NCBI GenBank assembly: GCA_026671195.1
Contig: JAPOHD010000056.1
Span: forward strand, 1-49,621
Reading direction: 5' to 3'
Origin: Draconibacterium aestuarii
GTDB lineage: Bacteria > Bacteroidota > Bacteroidia > Bacteroidales > Prolixibacteraceae
DNA: 49,621 bases
Each line of letters begins with the position of its first letter. Position 1 is the first letter of the stretch. Below, one piece after another: positions 1 to 8,858 of the stretch. The position numbers and the translations under genes are program-made. The notes below the pieces were generated by a model. The model searched no databases, was not told the origin of the DNA, and worked only from the letters and a program-made list of their open reading frames with translations.

Positions 1-83
<83 letters not shown>

Positions 84-94
84 ATTTAAATCCT

Positions 95-128
95 AAGCCC
101 GTGTTCTTTTGAGCACGGGCTTTTTTTT
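95..128 (+). terminator. Rho-independent terminator of the rRNA operon
   Basis: The stem AAGCCCGTG..TC pairs with GAGCACGGGCTT and is followed by a run of T. It sits 12 nt after the 5S rRNA and ends the ribosomal operon. Confidence 0.9.
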
Positions 129-215
129 ATTAACTATTTTCTGGTGAAAAAGTACTTCGGAAGTAGTTCTCAGTTAAATGCTTTTTTTAGTTTTGTGCTG
201 TAAAGTTGAAAATGT

Positions 216-2177
216 ATGTATAAAGCACGTTTTAGTTTTATTACATTCCTGTTTATTCTGCTAGTCCCACTTATTTCATTAGCGCAATACGACCAAGGAT
301 TGGAGGTTGGAGGGGAGATGGACGAGGATGCCGTGGAAAAGGATACTCCCAAAAAGGAAGTTGTATCTCATACCAAGCTGTGGAATATTGACGGTTATGG
401 TGCATTTCAGGATTCTACTAAACTGGATACCTTACACGACTATACTCATATATTTCACCCGGTATATAAAAAGGCACTTACAGCAACCTATGTTGGCAAT
501 TACGGAACTCCTGCCATCGATAATAATTTCTTTAACCGAAACTATTCGACCAGTTACTTTTTTGCTCAATCGAGGGAGGCTTATTTATTAAACCCCGGGA
601 ACCTGGAGTATTATAATGCTACAACTCCCTATACCCGGATGGATTATAGCCAGAGTGAGAACAAATCGAAAAATAACGAAACACGTTTTAATGTTGTACA
701 CTCGCAGAATATAAGTCCTTTCTGGAATTTTACTTTTAGAACAAACCAGGAGAAATCAGATGGACAGTTTACATCGCAACAGGCAAAAAATAATTTTGTG
801 GCACTTTACACAAGCTACAACAGAGATGCCTGGAATATATACGGCGGGTTGATCTCTAATTTGATTCAGAACCAGGAGAATGGTGGTTTAAAATCAGATT
901 CATCGATTTATAACGGGCAGGACGCTGAGTTTTGGAACATGAGATTAAGCAAGTCGGCATCTAAATTTGCCACTTCATCGTATTTTGCAAACAGCGAGTA
1001 CCGGGTTGGTAAGTATGTTGAAGCTGAAGACGAGACAGAGATCTTTATTCCGGTGGTAGGGTTTTTATATTCGTTTCAGTACGACAGAAACAAACAGGAG
1101 TTTAAGGAAGAGGAAGACACCACAAACGACTTTTTTGCCAATACATATTATCCGGAGGATTATACCATCGATTCAATCCGATTTAACCGGGTAACCAATG
1201 TGTTTCAGCTAAAACAGTACGAAAGTATCAGTAAAAAATACACCTTTGGAAAAAGGGCCTACCTGGGGCACGAGTATAATCATGGATCGATGCCGGGAAC
1301 ACAGCTAAATGATTCGACTCATATCAGAAAGGATATTCAATATTCGAATGTTTTTGTAGGAGGGGGTATTTTTCGCGAAACAGGCAGATTCTGGACCTGG
1401 AATTTTGACGGAAAGTTTTATTTAGCCGGAAGAAATTCGGGACAGGTTGAATTAAACGGTGATATTTCAAAACCATTTAAATTCTGGGGCGATTCAACTG
1501 CTTCAATAAACTTTACGGGTAGTATTGAAAACCTGGTGCCCGATTATTTTCAGGATAAATTTTATTCCAATCATTTTCGCTGGGATCAAAGTTTGAGTAT
1601 GGAACAACGCATGACCATTGGTGGAAACATTCGCCTGCCTGAGCGTAAACTGGACATGGGCGCTACCTATTCCATTCTTAACAATTACATTTATAACGAT
1701 ACACTTGGAATTCCGAACCAGGCCAATACGCAAATATTAGTACTCTCGGCTTATTTCGATAAGGATTTTAATTACCGGAATTTGCATTTTAGAACCCGCG
1801 TACTTTGGCAAAAAGCATCGAATAAGGAATTCATTCATTTACCCGATTTATCGACCTTTGTTTCGGCCTATTACCAGTTTACCATATCGAAGGTAATGTT
1901 TACCCAGATTGGAACCGATGTACGCTACAATACGAAGTATTATGCCGATGCGTACTCGCCGGCAACTGGCTTGTTTTATTTGCAAAACGATAAGCAATAC
2001 GGGAATTACCCCTATATAGATGTGTACGCAAACCTTCGGCTTAAGCGTACCCGCGTATTTTTTAAATGGGTGAACATTGGAACCAACTTTTTAAACGGGG
2101 AATATATGACATCGCCGCATTACCCGATGAACAGATCTACCTTCCGCTTGGGAGTTTCGTGGGCTTTTTACGACTAA
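216..2177 (+). CDS. Putative outer-membrane porin (Porin_10-like), 653 aa
   Basis: The start ATG at 216 gives a clear signal peptide (residues 1-23, basic MYKAR then a hydrophobic stretch ending SLAQ). A short acidic linker follows, and the rest is a long beta-rich, aromatic-rich chain (repeated Y/F/W-x-N/D patterns) ending in FRLGVSWAFYD. A terminal aromatic strand of this kind is typical of outer-membrane barrels. Length and composition match the 'putative porin' family of Bacteroidota, which are predicted to be outer-membrane channels. The gene follows the rRNA terminator, so it should have its own promoter in 129-215. It converges on the Nudix gene with only 4 bp between the stop codons. 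The substrate cannot be told. Confidence 0.8.
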   Translation: MYKARFSFITFLFILLVPLISLAQYDQGLEVGGEMDEDAVEKDTPKKEVVSHTKLWNIDGYGAFQDSTKLDTLHDYTHIFHPVYKKALTATYVGNYGTPAIDNNFFNRNYSTSYFFAQSREAYLLNPGNLEYYNATTPYTRMDYSQSENKSKNNETRFNVVHSQNISPFWNFTFRTNQEKSDGQFTSQQAKNNFVALYTSYNRDAWNIYGGLISNLIQNQENGGLKSDSSIYNGQDAEFWNMRLSKSASKFATSSYFANSEYRVGKYVEAEDETEIFIPVVGFLYSFQYDRNKQEFKEEEDTTNDFFANTYYPEDYTIDSIRFNRVTNVFQLKQYESISKKYTFGKRAYLGHEYNHGSMPGTQLNDSTHIRKDIQYSNVFVGGGIFRETGRFWTWNFDGKFYLAGRNSGQVELNGDISKPFKFWGDSTASINFTGSIENLVPDYFQDKFYSNHFRWDQSLSMEQRMTIGGNIRLPERKLDMGATYSILNNYIYNDTLGIPNQANTQILVLSAYFDKDFNYRNLHFRTRVLWQKASNKEFIHLPDLSTFVSAYYQFTISKVMFTQIGTDVRYNTKYYADAYSPATGLFYLQNDKQYGNYPYIDVYANLRLKRTRVFFKWVNIGTNFLNGEYMTSPHYPMNRSTFRLGVSWAFYD

Positions 2178-2181
2178 CCAA

Positions 2182-2835
2182 TTACTTTTGAATACGGCTG
2201 TGCCCGGGCGAAGGGATTGTTTCGATACTATCTTTCACAACATCGTAGAATTCGGATAAAATCATGGCGGTTGCTCCCCAAATTATTTCTCCATCGTATT
2301 TTACGCAAGGAACTTCCAGTTTACCGGTAATGGTATGTAATTCTATAGTATCGTGGGGTAAGCCAAATTTACGAACCGGAAAATACAACACCTTTTCCAC
2401 TTCATCGCAACACAGTTTTACAGTGGGACGCTGGTCGAGCCAACCTACTATGGGCTGAATTTCGAAACGACTTACCTCTACATAAAATTTTGAGAGCTGA
2501 CCGATGATCGTAATTTTTGTGCGGTCCACACCTATTTCTTCAAATGTTTCGCGCAGAGCTGTTTCTTCTGCAGTTTCTCCATCTTCCATTCGCCCACCCG
2601 GCAATGCAATTTGCCCGGCATGGTGTTTCATATGTTTTGGGCGTTTTATCAGGCAGGCCATTAATTCGTTTTTTTCGTGAAACAAAAGCAACAATACACT
2701 GCTTTTTTTTACACGGTTTTTGTGCGAAGGAGCCGCTGTTAACACACGCCCCGGCGGCAACATTTTGCGGTGCGAACCTGCACCCGGAAGGTCGGTTTGT
2801 AAAATGTGTTTTATTTTCTCCTGCAAAATCATCAT
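2182..2835 (-). CDS. Nudix hydrolase, CoA pyrophosphatase type, 217 aa
   Basis: A complete Nudix box lies at about residues 80-103: GGRMEDGE, then the RETFEEIG core with its metal-binding glutamates. Just before it, the stretch KHMKHHAGQIALPGG matches the signature that marks the CoA/acyl-CoA pyrophosphatase subgroup (NudL-like). Those enzymes cleave CoA to 3',5'-ADP and 4'-phosphopantetheine. The N-terminal 55 residues are basic and specific to this subgroup. Two consecutive ATGs (2835 and 2832) make the exact start ambiguous by one codon. The gene is monocistronic on the minus strand and overlaps nothing. The assignment to CoA is family knowledge; the Nudix fold is read directly from the sequence. 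Confidence 0.88.
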   Translation of the reverse strand: MMILQEKIKHILQTDLPGAGSHRKMLPPGRVLTAAPSHKNRVKKSSVLLLLFHEKNELMACLIKRPKHMKHHAGQIALPGGRMEDGETAEETALRETFEEIGVDRTKITIIGQLSKFYVEVSRFEIQPIVGWLDQRPTVKLCCDEVEKVLYFPVRKFGLPHDTIELHTITGKLEVPCVKYDGEIIWGATAMILSEFYDVVKDSIETIPSPGHSRIQK

Positions 2836-2991
2836 GGCATAAAAATAACTAAAAACATGAGTTCCGTTTAAAATACAGGTACAGCTTTTGCGCGTTTATG
2901 TCAGAAATTTTTTTCTGCCAGGATTAAATAACGGAAATAAGATTTTCGGAAATGTGCAATCAAACCATATGTGCATCAAAGTTCTTTTCAT

Positions 2992-3023
2992 AAAAAAGGG
3001 CAGCACCCCCATGTTGCTACCCT
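2992..3023 (-). terminator. Rho-independent terminator after the DUF6261 gene
   Basis: Read on the minus strand, the stem AGGGTAGCA / TGCTGCCCT encloses a G-rich loop and is followed by six T. It lies about 50 nt past the stop codon of the gene at 3072-3785. Confidence 0.75.
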
Positions 3024-3071
3024 TCTACCAAAAACTACAAACTCAAATCCAAAAAAGAGAGTTACAGTTGG

Positions 3072-3785
3072 CTACTCTTCTTGTGTTTCTTTTTTCCAAC
3101 GTTTTTTTACCTGTATGTTATTGTCGGTAATAATTTTGGCAACGGTAGCGGCAAAAGTACCGTAAATAGCGGCCTGAAAGCGTTCGGAATAACGCAGGAA
3201 CACCACCAGTTCGTCGTTAATCAGGGTGGCCACTTCTTTTTTTAAGGTAGTGGCATTTAGTAAAGTATTTTCTTCGGCCAGTTCTTTGGCATACTCGGTT
3301 TGTGTGTTTTCAAAATCGTTTTGTGCGGCCTGCTCCAAAGCGATATTTTCGGCAACACCCGGAAGCAGTGCTATGGCTGCCTGTATTTTGGGTGCTGCAA
3401 AATCGCCCAGCATCGAAACAATGTGCGACGATTCGTTTACATAACTTTCTTCGGTAACGGCAAAACCGTATTTTTCGAATACCTGTTCAACCAGAAATGC
3501 GGCATTACGCACCTCGTTATCGGGGTAATAGGTGTACCCTTTTACCAGGTAGCCCACGGCACGAACGGTGTAGTCGCGGTCACTGTCTTTACCGGCCAAA
3601 ATACTTTGTGCTTTCGAACGGTCGATGGCCTCGCTCAACCGGGTGGTTGCAGTATCGAGAGTTGTAAATAGGGGCGCAAGTGTAGCATCGGTGCTTAAAC
3701 CCGAATGCTGGAAAGCGTTAGACAATAAACGTGATGTACCATGAATTTCGGTAGCTTTGCTGGTTACAATAATTTTTTCCATCAT
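3072..3785 (-). CDS. DUF6261 family protein, 237 aa
   Basis: The protein is predicted to be almost entirely alpha-helical, with no signal peptide or membrane segment. The opening (KATEIHGTSRLLSNAFQ), the central YTVRAVGYLVKGYTYYPD stretch and the acidic C-terminal helix resemble the Bacteroidota-restricted family DUF6261, whose function is unknown. Two tandem ATGs (3785 and 3782) could both serve as start. The C-terminus is strongly charged (KKRWKKETQEE). The gene is isolated, has its own terminator downstream and a long non-coding stretch upstream. The family name is from memory; no catalytic motif is visible, so no function is assigned. Confidence 0.75.
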   Translation of the reverse strand: MMEKIIVTSKATEIHGTSRLLSNAFQHSGLSTDATLAPLFTTLDTATTRLSEAIDRSKAQSILAGKDSDRDYTVRAVGYLVKGYTYYPDNEVRNAAFLVEQVFEKYGFAVTEESYVNESSHIVSMLGDFAAPKIQAAIALLPGVAENIALEQAAQNDFENTQTEYAKELAEENTLLNATTLKKEVATLINDELVVFLRYSERFQAAIYGTFAATVAKIITDNNIQVKKRWKKETQEE

Positions 3786-4088
3786 AATGTTAGTTGTTTT
3801 TAATTTGGGTGCTGAGCTTTTTTTCTGATTTTTTTTGTTGAACAGCCCGGGGCACTTGGTAGCTACAAGTTACAACAGTTAAAATAAAAATAAAAGAGTT
3901 TAACAATATGTTATTGAGCATAAATGTGATTTAATTGAATAGAAATCCCCGTTGGATACCGCCTGCAGCCATTACTAACTACAGCAGGTTTGTACTTTGG
4001 AAATTAAAAATACCCGTATTTGTGCGAAGTGGACCCTGCTCGTACCTACCTGCTATTGTTATTTCTTATTTTATCTGCGTTTTACTTT

Positions 4089-4134
4089 AACCCTGATTAT
4101 GCACAATAGACTTTTTAATGCATATTGCGGGTTT
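4089..4134. repeat. Extragenic palindrome, copy A
   Basis: The core 4101-4134 matches 23869-23902 at 33 of 34 positions. Outer arms ACCCTGATTATGCA and TGCATATTGCGGGT pair at 11 of 14 positions, so the RNA or single strand could fold into a hairpin. This looks like a REP-type dispersed element; copy A has a shorter loop than copy B. Confidence 0.7.
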
Positions 4135-4208
4135 TAGTTTACCGAAGGCTGCCATGCACCAATTATTTGTCTTGCATGTACCCGCAAACACCTGTCAACT
4201 CACCTTTT

Positions 4209-4434
4209 TAGCTTCGTTGATACGTAAAAACTGCAGCTAGCTCCCTTTTGAGCTTTTTAGATACATAAAAACGACGGCTAGCTCCCTTTTAAGTATTTTA
4301 GATACATAAAAACTACGGCTAGCTCCCTTTTAAGCTTTTTAGATACATAAAAACCACGGCTGGCTCCCTTTTAAGCTTTTTAGATACATAAAAACCACGG
4401 CTGGCTCCCTTTTAAGCTTTTTAGATACATAAAC
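4209..4434. repeat. 41-bp tandem repeat, about 5.5 copies
   Basis: The unit contains GGCTNGCTCCCTTTTAAG, then CTTTTTAGATACATAAAAA. Full copies begin at 4231, 4272, 4313, 4354 and 4395, with a degenerate half copy at 4209-4230. The last two copies are nearly identical and the first ones have drifted, which suggests growth at the right side. 41 is not a multiple of 3 and no gene spans the array. Confidence 0.9.
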
Positions 4435-4735
4435 GCCAAAAAATATTTTTTTGAATTTTCGTTTGAAACACCACAAAACAACTTTTTCTATTTTTAAAAT
4501 TATGTTACATTTATAGCAACAAAAACCAAAATTACTTGAACAACTTGCCTCAAATAGAATTTCCCGACGGATTTACAAGATGCCCCGATCAACTTTTTTT
4601 TCGGGTTCAAGCCAATAGCTGGTGTTATATGGCTTATTTAACTGTCGTGCAACACTTTTAACTATGGGTAAAAGAAAAATGGAAAGAAATGGGGATGTAC
4701 AGGAGTTACAGCAATTAACTTGTTCTAGATTATAA

Positions 4736-5332
4736 ATGGAAAAAGAATATTTAATAGTAGGATTAACAGTCGGTTACATGCTTAAAGTAATGAAATCGAA
4801 AAAAACTATCTCCAAATTCAAAGAAGAATTTGCTGCCATTCGACACGGAGATTATGTTGAATTTATTAATCTTATAAATGAACCGATTCCAGAGATGGTG
4901 GTTCATGAAAGAGGCAAAATTGAAGTTAACCCTCCACTAAAAAATAATGATATTGACATGATTCAAATTGTCAAAGCAGGGCCTTCATTGAACAAATTCC
5001 AAAAACTTTGCTTCCAAGAATACGGTGGTATCAATGATTCTGATATATCAGACAAAATTTTTTATGAAGTTGCAATTTTTGAGCTCAGTTTGAGAGTTCA
5101 TGCAAACAATAGAAAGTTACTTGAGCCTAGGGATAACTTTGAAACAGTCATCATTGTTGTTAGTGAATCCTTTGATTTAAATGATAAAGATAAAAATCAA
5201 CTACAACGAGGTAGACGATTCTTAAATATGATTAAGCATTTTAATAATCAATTTGATTCATGGGAAACTGGAACAAAAGAATTTTTGAAAGCGTCTAAAA
5301 TTTTAGACAAGTATAAATTAACAATCTTATAA
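4736..5332 (+). CDS. Hypothetical protein, 198 aa (orphan)
   Basis: I do not recognise this protein. It starts MEKEYLIVGLTVGYMLKVM, a weakly hydrophobic segment. A mixed alpha/beta region follows, with the strand-like stretch FETVIIVVSESFDLN, and the C-terminal 60 residues are basic and probably helical (RGRRFLNMIKHFNNQF). There is no signal peptide and no catalytic motif that I can name. Codon use is more A+T-rich than in the core genes nearby. It is flanked by repeats on the left and a hairpin-rich spacer on the right. It reads as a small acquired cassette gene: a complete open frame with sensible composition but no recognised family. Confidence 0.6.
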   Translation: MEKEYLIVGLTVGYMLKVMKSKKTISKFKEEFAAIRHGDYVEFINLINEPIPEMVVHERGKIEVNPPLKNNDIDMIQIVKAGPSLNKFQKLCFQEYGGINDSDISDKIFYEVAIFELSLRVHANNRKLLEPRDNFETVIIVVSESFDLNDKDKNQLQRGRRFLNMIKHFNNQFDSWETGTKEFLKASKILDKYKLTIL

Positions 5333-5344
5333 AAAAACTTCTGA

Positions 5345-5480
5345 TAATAGTGTCGTATAAGGAATGACCGGGTTTGGCTCGATTCGACGCCGTCGAAGCT
5401 CGTGCCTGTCTCAGTTTCGGTAGGACAATCAGACTCTCGTCTGACCGTCACGACCTCATACCACAACTGTTGTGCATAAT
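5345..5480. other. Hairpin-rich, G+C-richer spacer 1 (cassette-boundary-like)
   Basis: An imperfect 11-bp inverted repeat (5352-5362 with 5454-5464, 9 of 11 matches) encloses two perfect hairpins: TTCGAC-gcc-GTCGAA (5383-5397) and TCAGAC-tctc-GTCTGA (5429-5444). A further palindrome CACAAC-t-GTTGTG lies at 5462-5474, followed by CATAATG. It shares the words TGACCGGG and CACAAC..GTGC..ATAATG with the spacer at 6205-6310. Confidence 0.55.
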
Positions 5481-5529
5481 GCAGACCAGAGAGAGATAAC
5501 CCAAACAGATTTACTGATAATTCGAAATT

Positions 5530-6198
5530 ATGAAACAGAAATTAGTATTTATTCTTGCCTTAACTTTAATAGCAAAGTTCTCACACTGTCAGATAATTGA
5601 TAGATATGGAATTAATGTCGGGACTTCATATTCTTCTCAGATTTGGGATTATAAATTAGTTCCTGTTGATTCCGATAACAAATACAAATCTGGACTTCAA
5701 GCCTTTCTTCAGGCCGAAAAAGATTTTGGAAATATTTTTTCTTTTCGTACCGAGTTCGGATATATACAAAAGGGGTTTAAAAACACTTTAGAACTTATAT
5801 CTGCCGACGGTACTTCAGTAGAAACAAAAAATGATAATGTGATTTTGCATGACTTGGCATTAAATCTTGGATTAAAAATAAAACCATTAAAATCTGCTTA
5901 CTCTCCCTATCTTTTGGTTGGATTACGAGGTGACTATTTGATTTCGTATAAGGACATCGAATTTGAAGAGCCAGATTCTGGACTGAAATTCAATATGTAT
6001 GAATCAACAATTAAGGATTTTAATAAATCTAACTTAGGCGGATTACTCGGATTGGGTATTGACATGAAAAGTTTAATATATCTTGAGTTAGAGTACAATC
6101 CAAATTTCACAAAGAATTTTGACGACACAGGATTGAGCATTAAAGATAATTGTTGGGGAGTAAAACTTGGATTGAATATTAATAAACTGACAGAATAA
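5530..6198 (+). CDS. Outer-membrane beta-barrel protein, 222 aa
   Basis: The N-terminus MKQKLVFILALTLIAKFSHCQ is a Sec signal peptide, with cleavage probably after SHC or at CQ. The mature chain alternates amphipathic strands with Gly/Asp/Asn turns (YGINVGTSYSSQIWDY, FRTEFGYIQKGF, YLLVGLRGDYLISYKD, LGGLLGLGIDM, YLELEYNPNFTK, NCWGVKLGLNI). This is the layout of the 8-stranded PorT/outer-membrane-beta-barrel domain common in Bacteroidota. It probably sits in the outer membrane as a small structural barrel. It lies between the two hairpin-rich spacers, which suggests it belongs to the same accessory cassette run as the preceding orphan. No partner or ligand is evident. Confidence 0.75.
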   Translation: MKQKLVFILALTLIAKFSHCQIIDRYGINVGTSYSSQIWDYKLVPVDSDNKYKSGLQAFLQAEKDFGNIFSFRTEFGYIQKGFKNTLELISADGTSVETKNDNVILHDLALNLGLKIKPLKSAYSPYLLVGLRGDYLISYKDIEFEEPDSGLKFNMYESTIKDFNKSNLGGLLGLGIDMKSLIYLELEYNPNFTKNFDDTGLSIKDNCWGVKLGLNINKLTE

Positions 6199-6204
6199 AA
6201 AGCA

Positions 6205-6310
6205 CATACGCACAACAAAGTGCCATAATGGAGGGGGGCGGTAGTTCTCCAACTGCGGATTCTCGCATCGACGTACAGACAGTCTGTTGCCTGACCGGGA
6301 TGCTCTCTAG
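6205..6310. other. Hairpin-rich spacer 2 (cassette-boundary-like)
   Basis: It starts with CACAAC-aaa-GTGC-c-ATAATG at 6211-6230 and contains the perfect palindrome ACAGAC-a-GTCTGT (6275-6287) and TGACCGGG at 6292-6299. The shared words with spacer 1 suggest a common origin. No coding potential is seen. Confidence 0.5.
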
Positions 6311-6337
6311 ATCAGCTCCGCAACATGTACTCAACCG

Positions 6338-7591
6338 TTAATCAAAGCGAATAACTTTTTCGGGCGATATTTTTGCGATAAACCAGCTCGGAATAATCAG
6401 TATTAACGAGGTAACCGTTATGGTGCCGAGGTTCAGAAAAAGCAGGTGCAGCAGCGAAAAATTCATGGGAACAAACTCCATGTAATACGATGCCGGATCG
6501 AGTTTTATAATATGGAATAATTTCTGAATGATAATAATGCTTACACCAATTACATTTCCCCACAACATTCCGCGGCCTGTAAGAAACACCGACAAATAAA
6601 TAAATACTTTTCGAATGCTCCAGTTGGGGCTTCCCATGGCTTTTAAAACACCAATCATGGTACTGCGGTCGAGTATAAGCACCAGCAGCCCCGAAACCAT
6701 GTTAAATCCGGCAACCATCACCATCAATATCAGTATAATCCAAACATTCATGTCGAGAATCGAGAGCCAGTCGAAAATTTGCGGGTACTGCCGTGTAATG
6801 TTCTGGGTGCGCAATATTTCGCTGTCTTCGTCGCGAAATTGAATCACCGTATTCCTGATTTGTTGTTCTATATTATCGATTTGAAAGAAATCGTCGACGG
6901 TAATTTCAAAACCGGTAACCTGGTTCTCGCGCCAGTTATTTAGCCGCTGTATTTGTTTAATGTCGCCAACAATAAACAGCTTGTCGAATTCTTCGAAACC
7001 GGTGCGGTAAATGCCGCAAACGGTTAATTGCAGCATGCGCGGAATCACTTCTTTTTCGTTAATAAAATAAAAAACCGCCTTATCATTTAATTTCAGGTTC
7101 AGGAGTTTCGCAACCTGTTCGGATAGTAAAATTTCGTTTATACGGCCACTGTCGGTAATGGCAGGCAATGTTCCTTCCTGCAGGTTTTCGCTAAAAAATT
7201 CCCAGTTATAGTCGGTATCAACACCTTTAAAAACAATTCCCTGAATGTATTCATCGGTTTTAATCATTCCGGGTTTGGTGGCAAATACCTGCATGTGTTC
7301 AACGCCCTGAATTGTTTTTATCAGGGGCAAGAATGCCTGATTTTCGGAAACGGCTTGTGTTTCGTACGAGTTGTTCGAGTCGTAATTTACAATTTGAATA
7401 TGAGATCCGAAACCGACTACTTTATTCCGAATTTCGTTTTTAAATCCGGTAACCACGGCCACGGCAATAATCATTACCGCAAGTCCCAATGCAATACCCG
7501 CCAGTGCAATACGAATGATTCGTTGCGATAAAAGATTTTTGTTTGCTTTATCGAAAAATAATCGGCGTGATATAAAGAGCTCGGTATTCAT
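6338..7591 (-). CDS. LolC/LolE-like ABC transporter permease (FtsX/MacB fold), 417 aa
   Basis: The protein has a short cytoplasmic N-terminus (RRLFFDKANKNLLSQRIIRIA) and a first membrane helix at about residues 26-48. A large periplasmic MacB-PCD-like domain follows to about residue 270, and three C-terminal helices come at about 275-310, 325-350 and 375-405. This 1+3 topology is that of the LolC/E lipoprotein-release permeases and their FtsX relatives, which couple ATP hydrolysis to pulling lipoproteins out of the inner membrane. No LolD-type ATPase gene is adjacent. The gene is followed on the same strand by the flippase-like gene upstream in transcription order (gap 61 bp), so they may be co-transcribed. 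The exact substrate is inferred from family only. Confidence 0.85.
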   Translation of the reverse strand: MNTELFISRRLFFDKANKNLLSQRIIRIALAGIALGLAVMIIAVAVVTGFKNEIRNKVVGFGSHIQIVNYDSNNSYETQAVSENQAFLPLIKTIQGVEHMQVFATKPGMIKTDEYIQGIVFKGVDTDYNWEFFSENLQEGTLPAITDSGRINEILLSEQVAKLLNLKLNDKAVFYFINEKEVIPRMLQLTVCGIYRTGFEEFDKLFIVGDIKQIQRLNNWRENQVTGFEITVDDFFQIDNIEQQIRNTVIQFRDEDSEILRTQNITRQYPQIFDWLSILDMNVWIILILMVMVAGFNMVSGLLVLILDRSTMIGVLKAMGSPNWSIRKVFIYLSVFLTGRGMLWGNVIGVSIIIIQKLFHIIKLDPASYYMEFVPMNFSLLHLLFLNLGTITVTSLILIIPSWFIAKISPEKVIRFD

Positions 7592-7652
7592 CCGTTTTTT
7601 AAAAGTGCCATTTGCTTGTGCAAGTTACCTGAATTATTCGCTGTTTCATGTG

Positions 7653-8675
7653 CTATGTTGATGTTGCAACAGCTTTTGCTTCTTCCGATGTTTTTTTATT
7701 CCCATTAATAAACGGCAAAACAGCTACCGAAATTGCCCCAATCAGTAGGATCATTACGGTCATAGATGTATGGGCAACAAAGGCAAAAATAATTCCGTTT
7801 TCGTTGGCCACGCCGTAAAGCGAAAGGGCTTCTTTAGCCATAAAATGCCAGGCTCCGATTCCTCCCTGTACAGGGGCTACCATTCCAAAACTGGCCAAAA
7901 CAAATGTAGTTAGTCCGGCAATTGGATTCAGGTTGCTGGTAAATTCGAAGGCGAAAAACACCACATACAACATAAGGTAATACAAAAACCAAATTGAAAC
8001 AGAATGAAAGTAAAACCATCCTTTCTGTTCGATATTACGGATAGATATAAAGCCTTCTTTAAAGTTTTTAATGATTTCGACCATCCTTTTAAACAAGGAA
8101 GTTCCTTTTAATGCTTTCCGAAACACAAAAAACAAAATAGCAGCAGTAACAACTACAATAATTAAATACGGAGAGGATACAGCAGTAAACAGTTTCTCCT
8201 GAATTTCGGGATTACTGCGCATAAAGTGAATCATTTTACCAAACTGCGCCACAATAATTATCCCCAGCAATATTAACAGCGATATTAAATCGACCAGTCG
8301 CTCGGCCACAACCGTTCCAACTAATTTTGTGAACGATATTTTTTCGTAGCGGGCCAAAACGCCGCAACGCGAAACTTCTCCCATCCGCGGAAAAGCCATG
8401 TTCATAAAATACCCTACCATTACGGCTAAAAAAGTGTTTATAAAACGAGGTTTGTGCCCAATCGGTTCAATCATTAAACCCCATCGCAGCGTTCGGCTAA
8501 TGTGGCTCAGCAGACCAATAACCAGCGAGACAAAAACCCACCAGTAGTTCACATCATTTTTTAAAACCGATTTTATCCGTTCAATGTCCTGATCTTTATA
8601 AATGAGCCAAAAAATAAAGGCACCCAAGACAAAGAATGCCATAAACTGAAGAATCTTAAGAGCTATTTTTTTCAA
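7653..8675 (-). CDS. Lysylphosphatidylglycerol synthase TM-region / YbhN-like flippase-fold protein, 340 aa
   Basis: An integral membrane protein with about 8 hydrophobic helices. The N-terminal sequence (KKIALKILQFMAFFVLGAFIFWLIY), SHISRTLRWGLMIEPIG, the GEVSRCGVLARYEKISFTKLVGTVVAERLVDL block and the AFGMVAPVQGGIGAWHF block are hallmarks of the AglD2/YbhN/MprF-N family, thought to flip or bind lipids. The frame begins at a TTG codon (8675). I keep it because the Lys-rich stretch before the first helix is typical; otherwise the first ATG is at 8642. It is divergent from rsmA across a 183-bp gap. The substrate is unknown. Confidence 0.82.
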   Translation of the reverse strand: MKKIALKILQFMAFFVLGAFIFWLIYKDQDIERIKSVLKNDVNYWWVFVSLVIGLLSHISRTLRWGLMIEPIGHKPRFINTFLAVMVGYFMNMAFPRMGEVSRCGVLARYEKISFTKLVGTVVAERLVDLISLLILLGIIIVAQFGKMIHFMRSNPEIQEKLFTAVSSPYLIIVVVTAAILFFVFRKALKGTSLFKRMVEIIKNFKEGFISIRNIEQKGWFYFHSVSIWFLYYLMLYVVFFAFEFTSNLNPIAGLTTFVLASFGMVAPVQGGIGAWHFMAKEALSLYGVANENGIIFAFVAHTSMTVMILLIGAISVAVLPFINGNKKTSEEAKAVATST

Positions 8676-8858
8676 AATATAGATTTTTAAAGCTTTCTTT
8701 TTATGTCGGCGTTAATTCCCTGAAAAAATTACTAATTTCGAAGCGCCGAAAGGTTCCGTTCGGTAAAGCTATTCCAAGGGCAAAAATATAAAATTGTTTT
8801 ATTTTTAATACGAAAAAGGCAATTAAGTAAGAAATAGAAATGGACGAAGTTGAGTGTT

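Larger units (their letters stand above)
3786..4735. other. Long non-coding stretch (950 bp) with repeats
   Basis: No convincing gene is found here. It holds an extragenic palindrome (4089-4134), a 41-bp tandem repeat (4209-4434) and, close to the next gene, two potential hairpins: CCCGA (4584-4588) with TCGGG (4601-4605), and AAGCCA (4609-4614) with TGGCTT (4630-4635). It forms the left side of the accessory stretch reaching to 6337. Confidence 0.7.

Noticed and set aside
3300-3671. 123-codon plus-strand frame
   Set aside because: It overlaps the DUF6261 gene entirely and its product lacks protein-like organisation.
4209-4434. CRISPR array
   Set aside because: The 41-bp unit repeats without unique spacers, and no cas gene is near; it is a plain tandem repeat.
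5248-5466. 72-codon minus-strand frame
   Set aside because: It covers the hairpin-rich spacer and the 3' end of the orphan gene; the apparent sequence follows from the palindromes.
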